From the NCBI GenBank assembly GCA_002497895.1, contig DAFD01000029.1:1-9019 (forward strand): 9,019 bases of DNA, given 5' to 3'. Origin of the DNA: Euryarchaeota archaeon UBA175 (GTDB lineage Archaea > Thermoplasmatota > Poseidoniia > Poseidoniales > Thalassarchaeaceae). Below are positions 1-6,528 of the stretch, piece after piece. Numbering within the stretch: the stretch's first letter is position 1; each line of letters opens with the position of its first letter. Below the pieces are notes generated by a model. The model saw only the letters and a list, made by a program, of their open reading frames with translations. It was not told the DNA's origin and made no database searches. A program made the translations under genes and the position numbers.

Positions 1-781
1 AATTGATGAGTATCCAATCGATTCGAGCGTTGGCTACTACCCCGGCTGCGTCGATTACATTGACCAAGAGATGATTTTCAGCCATGTCAATGAAGGAGAA
101 ATGAACCTCGGAGAAACAACGACTGCCGCATTCACCATCTTTGATGAAATGGGGAAGGATGTCACTTACCTCGGTCGAGACTTCCTAAAGTGCTGTGGAC
201 ACGATCAGAAGTGGCAAGGAATGACAGAAGTCTTCGAGAAACTCAAGGCCTACAATCAGAAGAAGCTGGGAGACAGTGGAATCGACACCTTAGTCACATC
301 TTGTGCTGAGTGCTTCCGCACCTTTGCAATGGATTACGAACTTGAGGACATGAAGGTCATGCACACGACCGAATATCTCATCGAGAATGGCTTCGACATG
401 GATCTGGCTACCCCTGAAGATGTCACCGTCACCTACCACGACCCCTGTCGACTTGGACGTCAGATGAACATCTACGAAGAGCCGCGCGACCTCGTTCGTG
501 CGATCGACGGTGTAGATCTGGTCGAGATGGAGCACACCGGCGAGGATGCCCTTTGCTGCGGTGTATCTAGCATGATGTCCTGCAACGAGAATAGTAGGGC
601 GCTGCGCCTAGAGCGATTCGACGAAGTCAAGGCAACAGGTGCTGAGATTATGCTCACGAGTTGCCCGAAGTGTGTCAGTCACTTCGAGTGCCTCAAGTTC
701 GAAGGTGACCCAAGACACGACTTCGAGATCCTTGACGTCGTCTCCTTCCTAGCACGGCAAATCGACGCAAAGCGCCAGTGA
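1..781 (+). CDS. CCG-domain iron-sulfur oxidoreductase subunit (HdrB/GlpC-like), 5' truncated
   Basis: The reading frame is already open at base 2, so this is the C-terminal part of a longer protein. The first ATG at 71 is internal, because the frame upstream encodes a family motif, YYPGC, at about 38-52. Two CCG domains follow in order. The first has YYPGC, then CCGHD (near 193), then SCAEC (near 300). The second has HDPCRLGR (near 440), then CCGVSS (near 556), then TSCPKC (near 657). In HdrB, HdrD, GlpC and LldE such cysteine sets bind iron-sulfur clusters and pass electrons to disulfides, quinones or flavins. The natural substrate cannot be told here, because the N-terminus and upstream partners lie outside the window. 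The ferredoxin gene 13 bases or more downstream on the same strand suggests an electron-transfer pair. Family call firm; specific function unknown. Confidence 0.85.
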   Translation, partial: IDEYPIDSSVGYYPGCVDYIDQEMIFSHVNEGEMNLGETTTAAFTIFDEMGKDVTYLGRDFLKCCGHDQKWQGMTEVFEKLKAYNQKKLGDSGIDTLVTSCAECFRTFAMDYELEDMKVMHTTEYLIENGFDMDLATPEDVTVTYHDPCRLGRQMNIYEEPRDLVRAIDGVDLVEMEHTGEDALCCGVSSMMSCNENSRALRLERFDEVKATGAEIMLTSCPKCVSHFECLKFEGDPRHDFEILDVVSFLARQIDAKRQ

Positions 782-869
782 GAGTCTAGAACCCTTGATT
801 GGGGAGTCAGAAAATCTGACTGGCGGCGACCGCAGCCTTGAGAAGTCAGAGCCGGCAGCATCGATTCGG

Positions 870-1202
870 ATGACTGAGATTCCCGACCTCGCTGCTCGCC
901 GAGCGAGCGAACAACGTCGCATTCGTATGATGATGAATGCAATGCGTGCAGAAGAGAGAGCTAAACTGAAGGGTGGAGAGGATGCAGTAGCGTGGGTGAA
1001 GGAGGAGTTATGCATTGGTTGTGACCATTGTATGATAGTCTGTGATGACGATGCGATCGAACTCTTTGACACACCTTTAGCAAGTCCCATCATGAACGTC
1101 GACGTCAATCGCAAAGCACGCGTGCTGCGCGACCCCTGCACAGGTTGCAAACTCTGCGTCCTTGCTTGTCCAACAGACGCGATATTAATGATTGATAGGT
1201 GA
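870..1202 (+). CDS. 2x[4Fe-4S] ferredoxin-like protein
   Basis: This small protein has two four-cysteine clusters near its C-terminus: CIGCDHCMIVC and CTGCKLCVLACP. Both follow CxxCxxCxxxC, expected to hold two [4Fe-4S] clusters. The second is followed by the usual proline; the first is followed by aspartate instead. About 45 residues before the clusters are charged, with many Arg and Glu, and probably helical. The start is uncertain. ATG at 870 gives 110 residues; an in-frame TTG at 795 would add 25 polar residues. I prefer the ATG, although neither has a clear ribosome binding site. The gene lies between the CCG-domain protein and a small membrane protein on the same strand, and its stop codon overlaps the next gene's ribosome binding site. 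Likely role: electron carrier or HdrC-like partner of the upstream protein (inference). Confidence 0.85.
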   Translation: MTEIPDLAARRASEQRRIRMMMNAMRAEERAKLKGGEDAVAWVKEELCIGCDHCMIVCDDDAIELFDTPLASPIMNVDVNRKARVLRDPCTGCKLCVLACPTDAILMIDR

Positions 1203-1206
1203 TAAA

Positions 1207-1521
1207 ATGGAGAAAGATGATCCTGTTAGATTTGGCGCGGAATTCGGGCCTAAGCGAACTGAAAATTCAACAGGAGTTTCTCTTGGAACCTTCAAGAATT
1301 TGGTGTGGATATCCAATCTTGGTGGACTTCTTCTTGTAGCGATTGGGCTTGAATTGATAATGGTCCAACAGCAATTCTACCTCGGGGTTGCTGCGATTGT
1401 GGGTGGAGTTGCTGTTGCTCTTTTCCCTTCGAATTACGAAATTGTCGGCATGGAAGCGATTCAGGGTGGGAATGAATCCGCTGAGACTGACGAAAATTCG
1501 TCAGTCAGCGACGAATCCTAA
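1207..1521 (+). CDS. small membrane protein with two predicted transmembrane helices
   Basis: This 104-residue protein has a polar N-terminus of about 30 residues, two hydrophobic segments at about 33-52 and 57-74 joined by a short Gln-rich turn (VQQQFY), and an acidic Ser/Glu/Asp tail. I recognise no family. ATG at 1207 is chosen over an in-frame TTG at 1192 because AGGTGA at 1197-1202 lies four bases before it, the spacing seen at other genes in this window. That ribosome binding site overlaps the ferredoxin stop codon, so translation of the two is probably coupled. The position, next to a CCG-domain protein and a ferredoxin, would suit a membrane anchor for an electron-transfer complex. 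That is a guess from context only. Confidence 0.75.
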   Translation: MEKDDPVRFGAEFGPKRTENSTGVSLGTFKNLVWISNLGGLLLVAIGLELIMVQQQFYLGVAAIVGGVAVALFPSNYEIVGMEAIQGGNESAETDENSSVSDES

Positions 1522-1537
1522 GCTGAACTTTCTGAGA

Positions 1538-2065
1538 ATGGGCGATAAGGTCAAGGGCTCTGAATTCCAGATTAGAAATATGGTCCGAGATTGGGTGGAT
1601 ACACCAATCGGCCCGATTCACTTCGAAGCTACCAATGCTGGATTGTCTAAAATCGGATGGGGCGAGGTGCGGAGTAGTGATAGCTCGAATGAGCACCTCG
1701 ATGTGGCGAAGAATTGGACTCTAGAATACTTCGCAGGGTCAAATGCACCATTTCCTCAGCTCGATGAAAACAGTCTAACCTCCTTCCAAACACAGGTGCT
1801 ACGCTGTCTTGTTCGCGAGGCAGGATTCGGCCAAACTGTGTCCTATGCAGAGTTAGCCGTAGGTGCTGGATATCCCGGAGCGAGTCGGGCTGTTGGGTCG
1901 GTCATGGCGATGAACCCCTGGCCCCTCCTCGTGCCGTGCCATCGCGTCGTTCGAAGCGACCGAGTCATCGGAAATTACAGTGGAGAAGGTGGCCCGGCGA
2001 CAAAGATTCGTCTGCTTCTTCACGAAGGTCACGAATTCGACAATGCTGGACGCATCACCAATTGA
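1538..2065 (+). CDS. ogt: methylated-DNA--protein-cysteine methyltransferase (Ogt/MGMT)
   Basis: This is a suicidal DNA repair protein that moves the alkyl group from O6-alkylguanine (and O4-alkylthymine) to its own cysteine. The active-site motif PCHRVV is at residues 133-138 of 175, with the acceptor Cys134. Before it lie the helix-turn-helix region (TVSYAELA), the Arg-finger stretch ASRAVG with Arg117, and the Asn hinge in AMNPWP. The glycine-rich NYSGEGG and KIRLLLHEG segments complete the C-terminal domain. The N-terminal part (DTPIGPIHFEAT) fits the RNase H-like domain of Ogt. ATG at 1538 gives the usual length; ATG at 1580 is possible and would still keep the whole fold. The gene starts 16 bases after the membrane protein gene and is probably the last of that run. 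No functional link to the iron-sulfur genes is evident. Confidence 0.95.
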   Translation: MGDKVKGSEFQIRNMVRDWVDTPIGPIHFEATNAGLSKIGWGEVRSSDSSNEHLDVAKNWTLEYFAGSNAPFPQLDENSLTSFQTQVLRCLVREAGFGQTVSYAELAVGAGYPGASRAVGSVMAMNPWPLLVPCHRVVRSDRVIGNYSGEGGPATKIRLLLHEGHEFDNAGRITN

Positions 2066-2070
2066 TTGCA

Positions 2071-2090
2071 GTGATATTAGGTGGTATCAC
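2071..2090. terminator. short inverted repeat between convergent genes
   Basis: GTGATA at 2071-2076 and TATCAC at 2085-2090 form a perfect 6-bp stem with an 8-base loop. It sits in the 21-base gap between the ogt stop and the stop of the convergent 39-residue gene, overlapping that stop. It could be a bidirectional transcription end. There is no clear T-run on either side, which archaeal termination would normally use, so the call is weak. Confidence 0.2.
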
Positions 2091-2206
2091 CAATATACGA
2101 CGAAGATCGCAAAGGAGGCCACGGAAGCCAGAGTCCAGATGAAGATGTAGAAATTCTGGGAGATTGGAGAGGCGATGATGCCGCCGGTTTCCTCTGACTC
2201 AGTCAT
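2087..2206 (-). CDS. 39-residue single-span membrane protein
   Basis: This short minus-strand frame starts at ATG 2206-2204 and ends at TGA 2089-2087. It encodes an acidic head (MTESEETGG), a short linker (IIASPISQNFY), and one long hydrophobic stretch (IFIWTLASVASFAIFVVYW) that ends at the C-terminus. This looks like a tail-anchored or single-span membrane peptide with the head on the cytoplasmic side. The arrangement resembles small accessory subunits of respiratory complexes, but I recognise no family. It lies 78 bases after the kinase-like membrane gene on the same strand and could be the last gene of that operon or have its own promoter. No GGTGA site precedes the ATG. The coherent polar-head and aromatic-flanked-helix design is the argument for a real gene. 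Confidence 0.55.
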   Translation of the reverse strand: MTESEETGGIIASPISQNFYIFIWTLASVASFAIFVVYW

Positions 2207-2236
2207 CTGTATCAAACCGTCGAGACGAAATCGGGT

Positions 2237-2244
2237 TGTAAATG
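2237..2244 (-). promoter_or_regulatory. possible TATA-like box for the 39-residue gene
   Basis: On the minus strand this reads CATTTACA, roughly 31 bases before the ATG at 2206, in the 78-base gap behind the kinase-like gene. It would give a very short or absent leader, common in archaea and consistent with the missing ribosome binding site. Only AT-richness and spacing support it. The rest of the gap shows nothing else. Confidence 0.2.
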
Positions 2245-2284
2245 TGACTGCCTGGCACATGTGCGAGAGGCTAGCTTTACTTTC

Positions 2285-2920
2285 TCACAGAAGTGGATGC
2301 AGCAATAGTAGAGCAATCAATGGGAAGAGAATCATAGTGGCATTATCATCAATCCAACTCACCCGAGGAACCTCGCCAGCGACGGTTAGCGGAGCGAGAA
2401 GGACTGCGGCTAGGAATGGTGTTGAGAAGAGTGCCACACTGCCCATCCAAATCGTGTAGGAGACTGCCATACCAACGAGGACTGCTGCTCGCATGCCCAT
2501 CTTGGCTCTCTTGACCTCGCCCATGATTGGATCGACGAATGTTAGACCACAGATGATGGGTATCGTGTACTTCCCCGCCTCGAGACCCTCGCCCTCTTGG
2601 GGTGCAAGAATCAGAGTCAGACATACTGCTACTGCACCCCAGGCCAGTGCGCTAACCTGCTTTGCTTCGTATTCGCGCTGGCCGACGATGATGATTCCTA
2701 ACTTGATGCGAATGATTTCGATTATGATGAAAAATCCTGCAACAGCTATCACGAAATCGCTCGGGGTCATCGATACAATTCCGGCGATGGGCTCTCCCCA
2801 GAGGTGGTAAGCGAAGGGGATGACGCACATTCCGACGTGTGTGAATCGTCGGAACCAGTGGCCACTGGCGCCGCCGACCGAATGTTCTGCATGATCTATG
2901 TCAACTGGTATGACACTCAT
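2285..2920 (-). CDS. CTP-dependent lipid/isoprenoid kinase-like membrane protein (VTE5/Sec59/DGK1 family)
   Basis: This 211-residue, very hydrophobic protein has about six membrane segments. Features of the phytol/dolichol/diacylglycerol kinase family appear in the right order. An RRFTHVG motif at 24-30 resembles the family's Arg-Lys...His start. A CGLTFVDPIMGEVKR stretch at 124-138 resembles the GDxxAxxxGxxxG loop. A C-terminal IDDNATMILFPLIAL at 190-204 resembles the DNLTxPL...AL signature. Known members use CTP to phosphorylate phytol, dolichol or diacylglycerol at a membrane. The substrate cannot be read from the sequence, and several motif positions differ from the consensus, so the call is by pattern only. 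The ATG lies four bases after the meaB stop, so the two genes are surely co-transcribed. Alternatives: a CDP-archaeol-synthase-like cytidylyltransferase, or an unrelated membrane protein. Confidence 0.55.
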   Translation of the reverse strand: MSVIPVDIDHAEHSVGGASGHWFRRFTHVGMCVIPFAYHLWGEPIAGIVSMTPSDFVIAVAGFFIIIEIIRIKLGIIIVGQREYEAKQVSALAWGAVAVCLTLILAPQEGEGLEAGKYTIPIICGLTFVDPIMGEVKRAKMGMRAAVLVGMAVSYTIWMGSVALFSTPFLAAVLLAPLTVAGEVPRVSWIDDNATMILFPLIALLLLHPLL

Positions 2921-2924
2921 AGGC

Positions 2925-3803
2925 TCAGACCCCTTTCCTGATTTGTTCGACCGCTTGAGACAGCGTCATGCTTCCGGTCTCAAGCGCAGCAAGAGTGGAT
3001 TCGATATTTGGTGAGGTGAGGAGGGTTGAGTCCCAGGCTGAAATTAGGCGCTCTCGCACGCGTAATCTCTCTCTTCCTTCGGTAGTCGTGGTTTGTGAGA
3101 GAGCCTCGATTATCTCCTCTATGCCATCTCCAGAATGAGCTGAAACTAGCAATACCTCCGGCGTGTTCTCATCGGCTCCAACAGAGAGAGCTGATCTAAC
3201 CGCATTTGCAGCCCGTTCGGCGTCTGGAAGATCGGACTTATTGATGGCGATGAGGTCGGCGAGTTCCATGATTCCAGCCTTCTCCGCTTGGATAATGTCG
3301 CCGCGGTCGGGGCCGTCGACTAGTAGAATTCTGTCAGCAAAGGCAACTACTCGAATCTCCGCTTGACCCGCGCCTACTGTTTCGATGACGATGTTTTGCC
3401 AGCCACAAGCTGCGAGAACATCGACCATTGGTGTCAAACAATCCATCAGACCTCCCGGGTGATTACGAGTTGCCAATGAACGGACATAGACGAGGTCTGA
3501 TGAATCGGCATTACTCATCCTCATTCGGTCTCCAAGGAGAGCTCCGCCACTTCGAGGAGAAGAAGGATCAACTGCAAGCACAGCAATCGATTCGCCTCTC
3601 CCAGTCCAAACATCGATCATCCGTCCGATTAGTGAGGACTTACCGACACCGGGTGGCCCAGTAATCCCGAGTGATGTGCCAGAGCCACCTTCGACAGGAG
3701 ATTGGCCACCTTCCTCGATATGACTGAGTAGTCTTGAGAGTGAACGTCTGTCGCCCGAACGAGCCTTTTCGAGGAGTTCTGCGGCATCGCTCACCAATGC
3801 CAC
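2925..3803 (-). CDS. meaB: MeaB/ArgK-type G-protein chaperone of methylmalonyl-CoA mutase
   Basis: This cytoplasmic GTPase protects and reloads the B12 cofactor of methylmalonyl-CoA mutase (the human counterpart is MMAA). In 292 residues one sees the Walker A loop GPPGVGKS at 49-56, the SIMIBI-class segment VLAVDPSSPRSGGALLGDR at 75-93, ETVGAGQAE at 141-149, and NKSD at 188-191 as the guanine-specificity motif. The segment before it, GDIIQAEKAGIMELADLIAI, is family-typical, but the usual PGxGD reads GPDRGD here. The C-terminal third is helical. The length is slightly below the usual 310-330 because the N-terminal extension is short. The start is a GTG at 3803, overlapping the end of the mutase B12-subunit gene by 13 bases, which indicates translational coupling and a joint task. 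Confidence 0.93.
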   Translation of the reverse strand: MALVSDAAELLEKARSGDRRSLSRLLSHIEEGGQSPVEGGSGTSLGITGPPGVGKSSLIGRMIDVWTGRGESIAVLAVDPSSPRSGGALLGDRMRMSNADSSDLVYVRSLATRNHPGGLMDCLTPMVDVLAACGWQNIVIETVGAGQAEIRVVAFADRILLVDGPDRGDIIQAEKAGIMELADLIAINKSDLPDAERAANAVRSALSVGADENTPEVLLVSAHSGDGIEEIIEALSQTTTTEGRERLRVRERLISAWDSTLLTSPNIESTLAALETGSMTLSQAVEQIRKGV

Positions 3804-4225
3804 CCTGCCTCTTCACCAACTCCTCTAGGCTCGCCTGCTTCGGCTCGCTGTTCGAGAGTTACCAAAAAATCGAGAATCTCCGATGTTGTTGTCCCTGGTC
3901 CGAACACCGCTCTGACCCCGTCTTCGTACAACGAGGACCTATCTTGTTCGGGAATAATTCCACCTGCGAAGACTACAACGTCACCCATGTCTGCATCTCG
4001 TAAGCCCTCACATACGCGAGGAATCAGAACCGCATGGGCACCAGAAAGCGACGACAGCCCAACCGCCGCCGCATCCTCATCCATGACTATACGCACAATC
4101 TCCGCTGGAGTACGGCGCAATCCTGTGTAGATCACCTCGTGACCCCCGTCTCTGAGAGCTCTGGCGATGACTTTGGCACCCCTGTCATGCCCGTCAAGTC
4201 CGGGTTTGGCGACTACTATCCGCAT
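3791..4225 (-). CDS. methylmalonyl-CoA mutase, cobalamin-binding (C-terminal) subunit
   Basis: This is the B12-binding half of a split methylmalonyl-CoA mutase, which interconverts methylmalonyl-CoA and succinyl-CoA with the separate catalytic barrel subunit. The N-terminus carries AKPGLDGHDRGAKVIARAL with the base-off motif DxHxxG: Asp11, His13 (lower cobalt ligand) and Gly16. GLSSLSGAH is the conserved Ser/Gly loop, and FAGGIIPEQD the second nucleotide-tail-binding loop. The 144 residues match a stand-alone domain. ATG at 4225 is chosen because homologues begin almost at this point; a TTG at 4267 would add 14 unremarkable residues. The catalytic subunit is not in the window. The 3' end overlaps meaB, and the 5' end faces the carboxyltransferase gene. 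Confidence 0.93.
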   Translation of the reverse strand: MRIVVAKPGLDGHDRGAKVIARALRDGGHEVIYTGLRRTPAEIVRIVMDEDAAAVGLSSLSGAHAVLIPRVCEGLRDADMGDVVVFAGGIIPEQDRSSLYEDGVRAVFGPGTTTSEILDFLVTLEQRAEAGEPRGVGEEAGWHW

Positions 4226-4343
4226 GCTACGGTCGATTGACGCACTGCTCTGATGGCCTTCAAGCAACCGATTGCAGCATTCGGCGCAGTGGTGTCTGAT
4301 GAGGAATGCTCATGGGCGGCTTTGCCGCGTTGCACAGCATACC
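4226..4343. promoter_or_regulatory. divergent intergenic region between mutase and carboxylase genes
   Basis: These 118 bases separate two gene sets that run outward and act in the same pathway, so both promoters should be here. I see no convincing TATA box or GGTGA site for either side, which may mean leaderless transcripts with weak boxes. A small perfect hairpin, GCGGC-TTT-GCCGC at 4316-4328, lies 15 bases before the carboxylase ATG and could affect its translation or be chance. A shared regulator site is plausible but not seen. Confidence 0.4.
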
Positions 4344-5897
4344 ATGTCTGGTGTGAAGGAGCGCATCGATGACTTGCGTCGCCGCAAGGCGCAGTCTGAG
4401 GCTGGCGGCGGCCAGAAGAGGATCGCTGCTCAGCACGCGCGCGGAAAGATGACCGCGCGCGAAAGAATCGAACAATTACTCGATGAGGATTCCTTTGTTG
4501 AGGTGGATGGTCTTGTCGAACATCGATGTAGAGATTTCGACATGGACCGCAATGTGATTCCCGGTGATGGTGTGGTTTGTGGCCACGGAACTATCGGTGG
4601 CCGCACCGTTTACTGCTTCGCCCAAGATTTCACCGTTTACGGCGGTTCGTTGGGCGAAATGCATGGTCTGAAGATCTGCAAGATTCTCGATATGGCGCTG
4701 AAGACCGGAGCACCGGTAATCGGTCTCAACGATAGTGGCGGAGCCCGAATCCAAGAAGGAGTAGCTAGTCTGGGATCTTATGCTGAAATCTTCTTTCGCA
4801 ATGTACGTGCAAGCGGAGTCATTCCACAAATTTCAGTGATAATGGGGCCTTGCGCCGGTGGAGCGGTCTATTCACCAGCGATAACCGACTTTGTTGTGAT
4901 GGTTGATCAGACCGCTCATATGTTCATCACCGGGCCTGAAGTCATCAAGACGGTGACTAATGAAGAAGTCACTTTCGAAGACCTCGGTGGGGCAACAACC
5001 CACGCAACTCGATCAGGTGTGACTCATTTCACCGCAGAGGATGACGACGATGCTCTCGAATTGGTTCGAGATCTCGTCGATATGCTACCACTAAACAATC
5101 TTGAGAAGCCCCCTACAAAACCAACCACAGACCCACATGACCGAGATTGCGAGACTCTTGATGACCTGATTCCGAATGATTCCACAACTCCTTACGACAT
5201 CGTCGATGCAATAGAAGCAACACTCGATGATGGCGCCTTCCTTGAGGTCCAAGCCGACTTCGCTGGAAACATCGTGGTCGGCTTCGGACGCCTTGGTGGT
5301 CATACAATCGGTATCGTCGCCAACCAACCAAAGGTTCTGGCAGGCTGCCTCGACATTGATGCATCTGTGAAGGCAGCCCGATTCGTCCGCTTCTGCGACG
5401 CTTTCAACATACCACTACTGACTTTCGTCGATGTTCCCGGCTTTCTCCCAGGAGCAAGTCAGGAATGGGGAGGAATCATCCGTCACGGAGCAAAACTGCT
5501 CTACGCTTACGCCGAAGCCACCGTACCCAAACTCACTGTGATTACTCGAAAAGCGTACGGTGGGGCATACGACGTGATGAGTAGTAAACACATTCGTGGC
5601 GACTACAACATCGCCTGGCCAACCGCCCAACTGGCAGTAATGGGTGCAGAAGGTGCCGTTCAAATCATCCATCGCAGGAGAATTGGTGCCTCAGGCGACC
5701 CCGATGGGGAGCGTAAGCGACTGATTGACGATTACCAAGAAACCTTCGCGAATCCATATCGAGCAGCCTCTCTGGGCTATCTCGATGATGTGATTCAACC
5801 CCGTGAAACCAGAGCGAGGCTGATCAAGGCACTAGGTGCCCTCCTCGAGAAGGAGGAAATTCGCCCAGCGCGTAAACACGGCAATATCCCACTATGA
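4344..5897 (+). CDS. pccB: propionyl/methylmalonyl-CoA carboxylase carboxyltransferase subunit
   Basis: This subunit moves the carboxyl group from carboxybiotin on the carrier protein to propionyl-CoA, giving methylmalonyl-CoA. It is a 517-residue, full-length crotonase-fold protein with two halves. The N-half shows [13 protein letters not shown], a [14 protein letters not shown] segment, and the oxyanion-hole stretch [12 protein letters not shown] at 168-179. The C-half shows [10 protein letters not shown] and [18 protein letters not shown] at 403-420, the second oxyanion site. Asp410 in GGAYD is the residue I associate with propionyl- rather than acetyl-CoA use (from memory). ATG at 4344 is chosen because homologues begin shortly before LRRRKAQ; an upstream start at 4272 would add 24 unlikely residues. 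It overlaps the next gene by four bases (ATGA). A sodium-pump decarboxylase subunit of the same family is the alternative, but no membrane partner is present. Confidence 0.95.
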   Translation: MSGVKERIDDLRRRKAQSEAGGGQKRIAAQHARGKMTARERIEQLLDEDSFVEVDGLVEHRCRDFDMDRNVIPGDGVVCGHGTIGGRTVYCFAQDFTVYGGSLGEMHGLKICKILDMALKTGAPVIGLNDSGGARIQEGVASLGSYAEIFFRNVRASGVIPQISVIMGPCAGGAVYSPAITDFVVMVDQTAHMFITGPEVIKTVTNEEVTFEDLGGATTHATRSGVTHFTAEDDDDALELVRDLVDMLPLNNLEKPPTKPTTDPHDRDCETLDDLIPNDSTTPYDIVDAIEATLDDGAFLEVQADFAGNIVVGFGRLGGHTIGIVANQPKVLAGCLDIDASVKAARFVRFCDAFNIPLLTFVDVPGFLPGASQEWGGIIRHGAKLLYAYAEATVPKLTVITRKAYGGAYDVMSSKHIRGDYNIAWPTAQLAVMGAEGAVQIIHRRRIGASGDPDGERKRLIDDYQETFANPYRAASLGYLDDVIQPRETRARLIKALGALLEKEEIRPARKHGNIPL

Positions 5898-6100
5898 GGT
5901 TTGACCGGATGGCTCGAAAGAAGGACAAACTCCGCGCAGCGGCAATTCTTGCAGTTTTGCTAGAAGAGTTGGAAGGGCAAGCCTTGACTCCGGCTGAGGG
6001 TAGAGAAGGAGGAGAGGCTTGGTCACGCGACCATCGACGTTCGCTGATTGGCCGCAGAAACCTGTTCCGCGCACGCACGCGTAGGAGCACACCGAGGTGA
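5894..6100 (+). CDS. small basic protein, possible accessory subunit of the acyl-CoA carboxylase
   Basis: This 68-residue protein starts within the stop codon of the carboxyltransferase gene (ATGA overlap), so it is almost certainly translated with it. It has an Ala/Leu-rich helix ([15 protein letters not shown]), a short acidic Gly-rich linker, then a C-terminal W...[12 protein letters not shown] segment rich in arginine. A Trp followed by a GR-x-basic stretch is also typical of the small epsilon-type subunits of actinobacterial acyl-CoA carboxylases and similar tiny carboxylase or decarboxylase partners. Haloarchaeal propionyl-CoA carboxylase likewise has a small extra subunit (PccX). Direct homology cannot be shown by eye at this length. 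Position between carboxyltransferase and biotin carrier is the main argument. A second ATG at 5909 is an alternative start. Confidence 0.6.
   Translation: MRFDRMARKKDKLRAAAILAVLLEELEGQALTPAEGREGGEAWSRDHRRSLIGRRNLFRARTRRSTPR
6094..6100 (+). promoter_or_regulatory. strong ribosome binding site of the biotin carrier gene
   Basis: GAGGTGA at 6094-6100 sits four bases before the ATG at 6105 and is complementary to the archaeal 16S 3' end (TCACCTC). It fixes the start of the biotin carrier gene and rules out the upstream in-frame start at 6048. It overlaps the end and stop codon of the preceding small gene, suggesting coupled translation. Confidence 0.8.
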
Positions 6101-6104
6101 TATC

Positions 6105-6512
6105 ATGCCAAAGCGGAAGGTGAAAGTCGACGGGGAAGAGTTCGAGGTCGAACTCGAGAAGGAAGACGGTGTCTGGAACGTCACCGTCCAAGGTAAACAA
6201 TTTCAGATAGAAATCGAAGGTGGGGGCGCTACCGAGCAAGGTGCCAAAAAACGCAAGCGAGGAGGACGAGGAAAAAAATCTGGAACGATTTCATCAACGA
6301 TTCCAGGTAAGATTGTTTCAATCGCAATCAGCGAGGGGCAGCAAGTCTCTGAAGGTGATGTTGTGATGATTCTTGAAGCGATGAAAATGCAAAATGAAAT
6401 TCACGCGCCACTCTCTGGAATGGTCGCTGCTGTCAATTGCAAACCCGGCGATAGTGTCGAGGCGAATTCGCCTCTTGTAGTCATAACACCCGAAGAAGAC
6501 AAAACTGATTGA
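6105..6512 (+). CDS. biotin carboxyl carrier protein of propionyl/acyl-CoA carboxylase
   Basis: This protein carries biotin between a biotin carboxylase and the carboxyltransferase encoded two genes upstream. The biotinyl domain fills the second half of 135 residues: STIPGKIVSIAISEGQQV, then the attachment motif EAMKM at 91-95 with Lys94 as the biotinylated residue, then APLSGMVAAVNCKPGDSV and PLVVI at the end. The N-terminal 40 residues form a short beta-rich stretch (KRKVKVDGEEFEVELE) seen in carriers of the oxaloacetate/methylmalonyl decarboxylase and archaeal carboxylase type. The linker at 46-60 is strongly basic (KKRKRGGRGKK) instead of the usual Pro/Ala-rich arm. No biotin carboxylase or biotin ligase gene is in the window. 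Confidence 0.92.
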   Translation: MPKRKVKVDGEEFEVELEKEDGVWNVTVQGKQFQIEIEGGGATEQGAKKRKRGGRGKKSGTISSTIPGKIVSIAISEGQQVSEGDVVMILEAMKMQNEIHAPLSGMVAAVNCKPGDSVEANSPLVVITPEEDKTD

Positions 6513-6528
6513 TTCCTGAGGTGAGATG

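Noticed and set aside
1388..1537. Upstream extension of the Ogt frame by 50 residues
   Set aside because: It overlaps the membrane protein gene, and the Ogt domain begins after the ATG at 1538.
2349..2810. Frames on both strands inside the kinase-like membrane gene
   Set aside because: The 211-residue minus-strand frame has coherent membrane segments and tight operon spacing; the others are polar, low-complexity shadows.
4272..4343. N-terminal extension of the carboxyltransferase frame by 24 residues
   Set aside because: The extra residues do not resemble the family, and the ATG at 4344 gives the usual length and N-terminus. The stretch is better read as the divergent promoter region.
6048..6104. 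Upstream start of the biotin carrier frame
   Set aside because: It lacks a ribosome binding site and overlaps the preceding gene, while GAGGTGA four bases before 6105 marks the true start.
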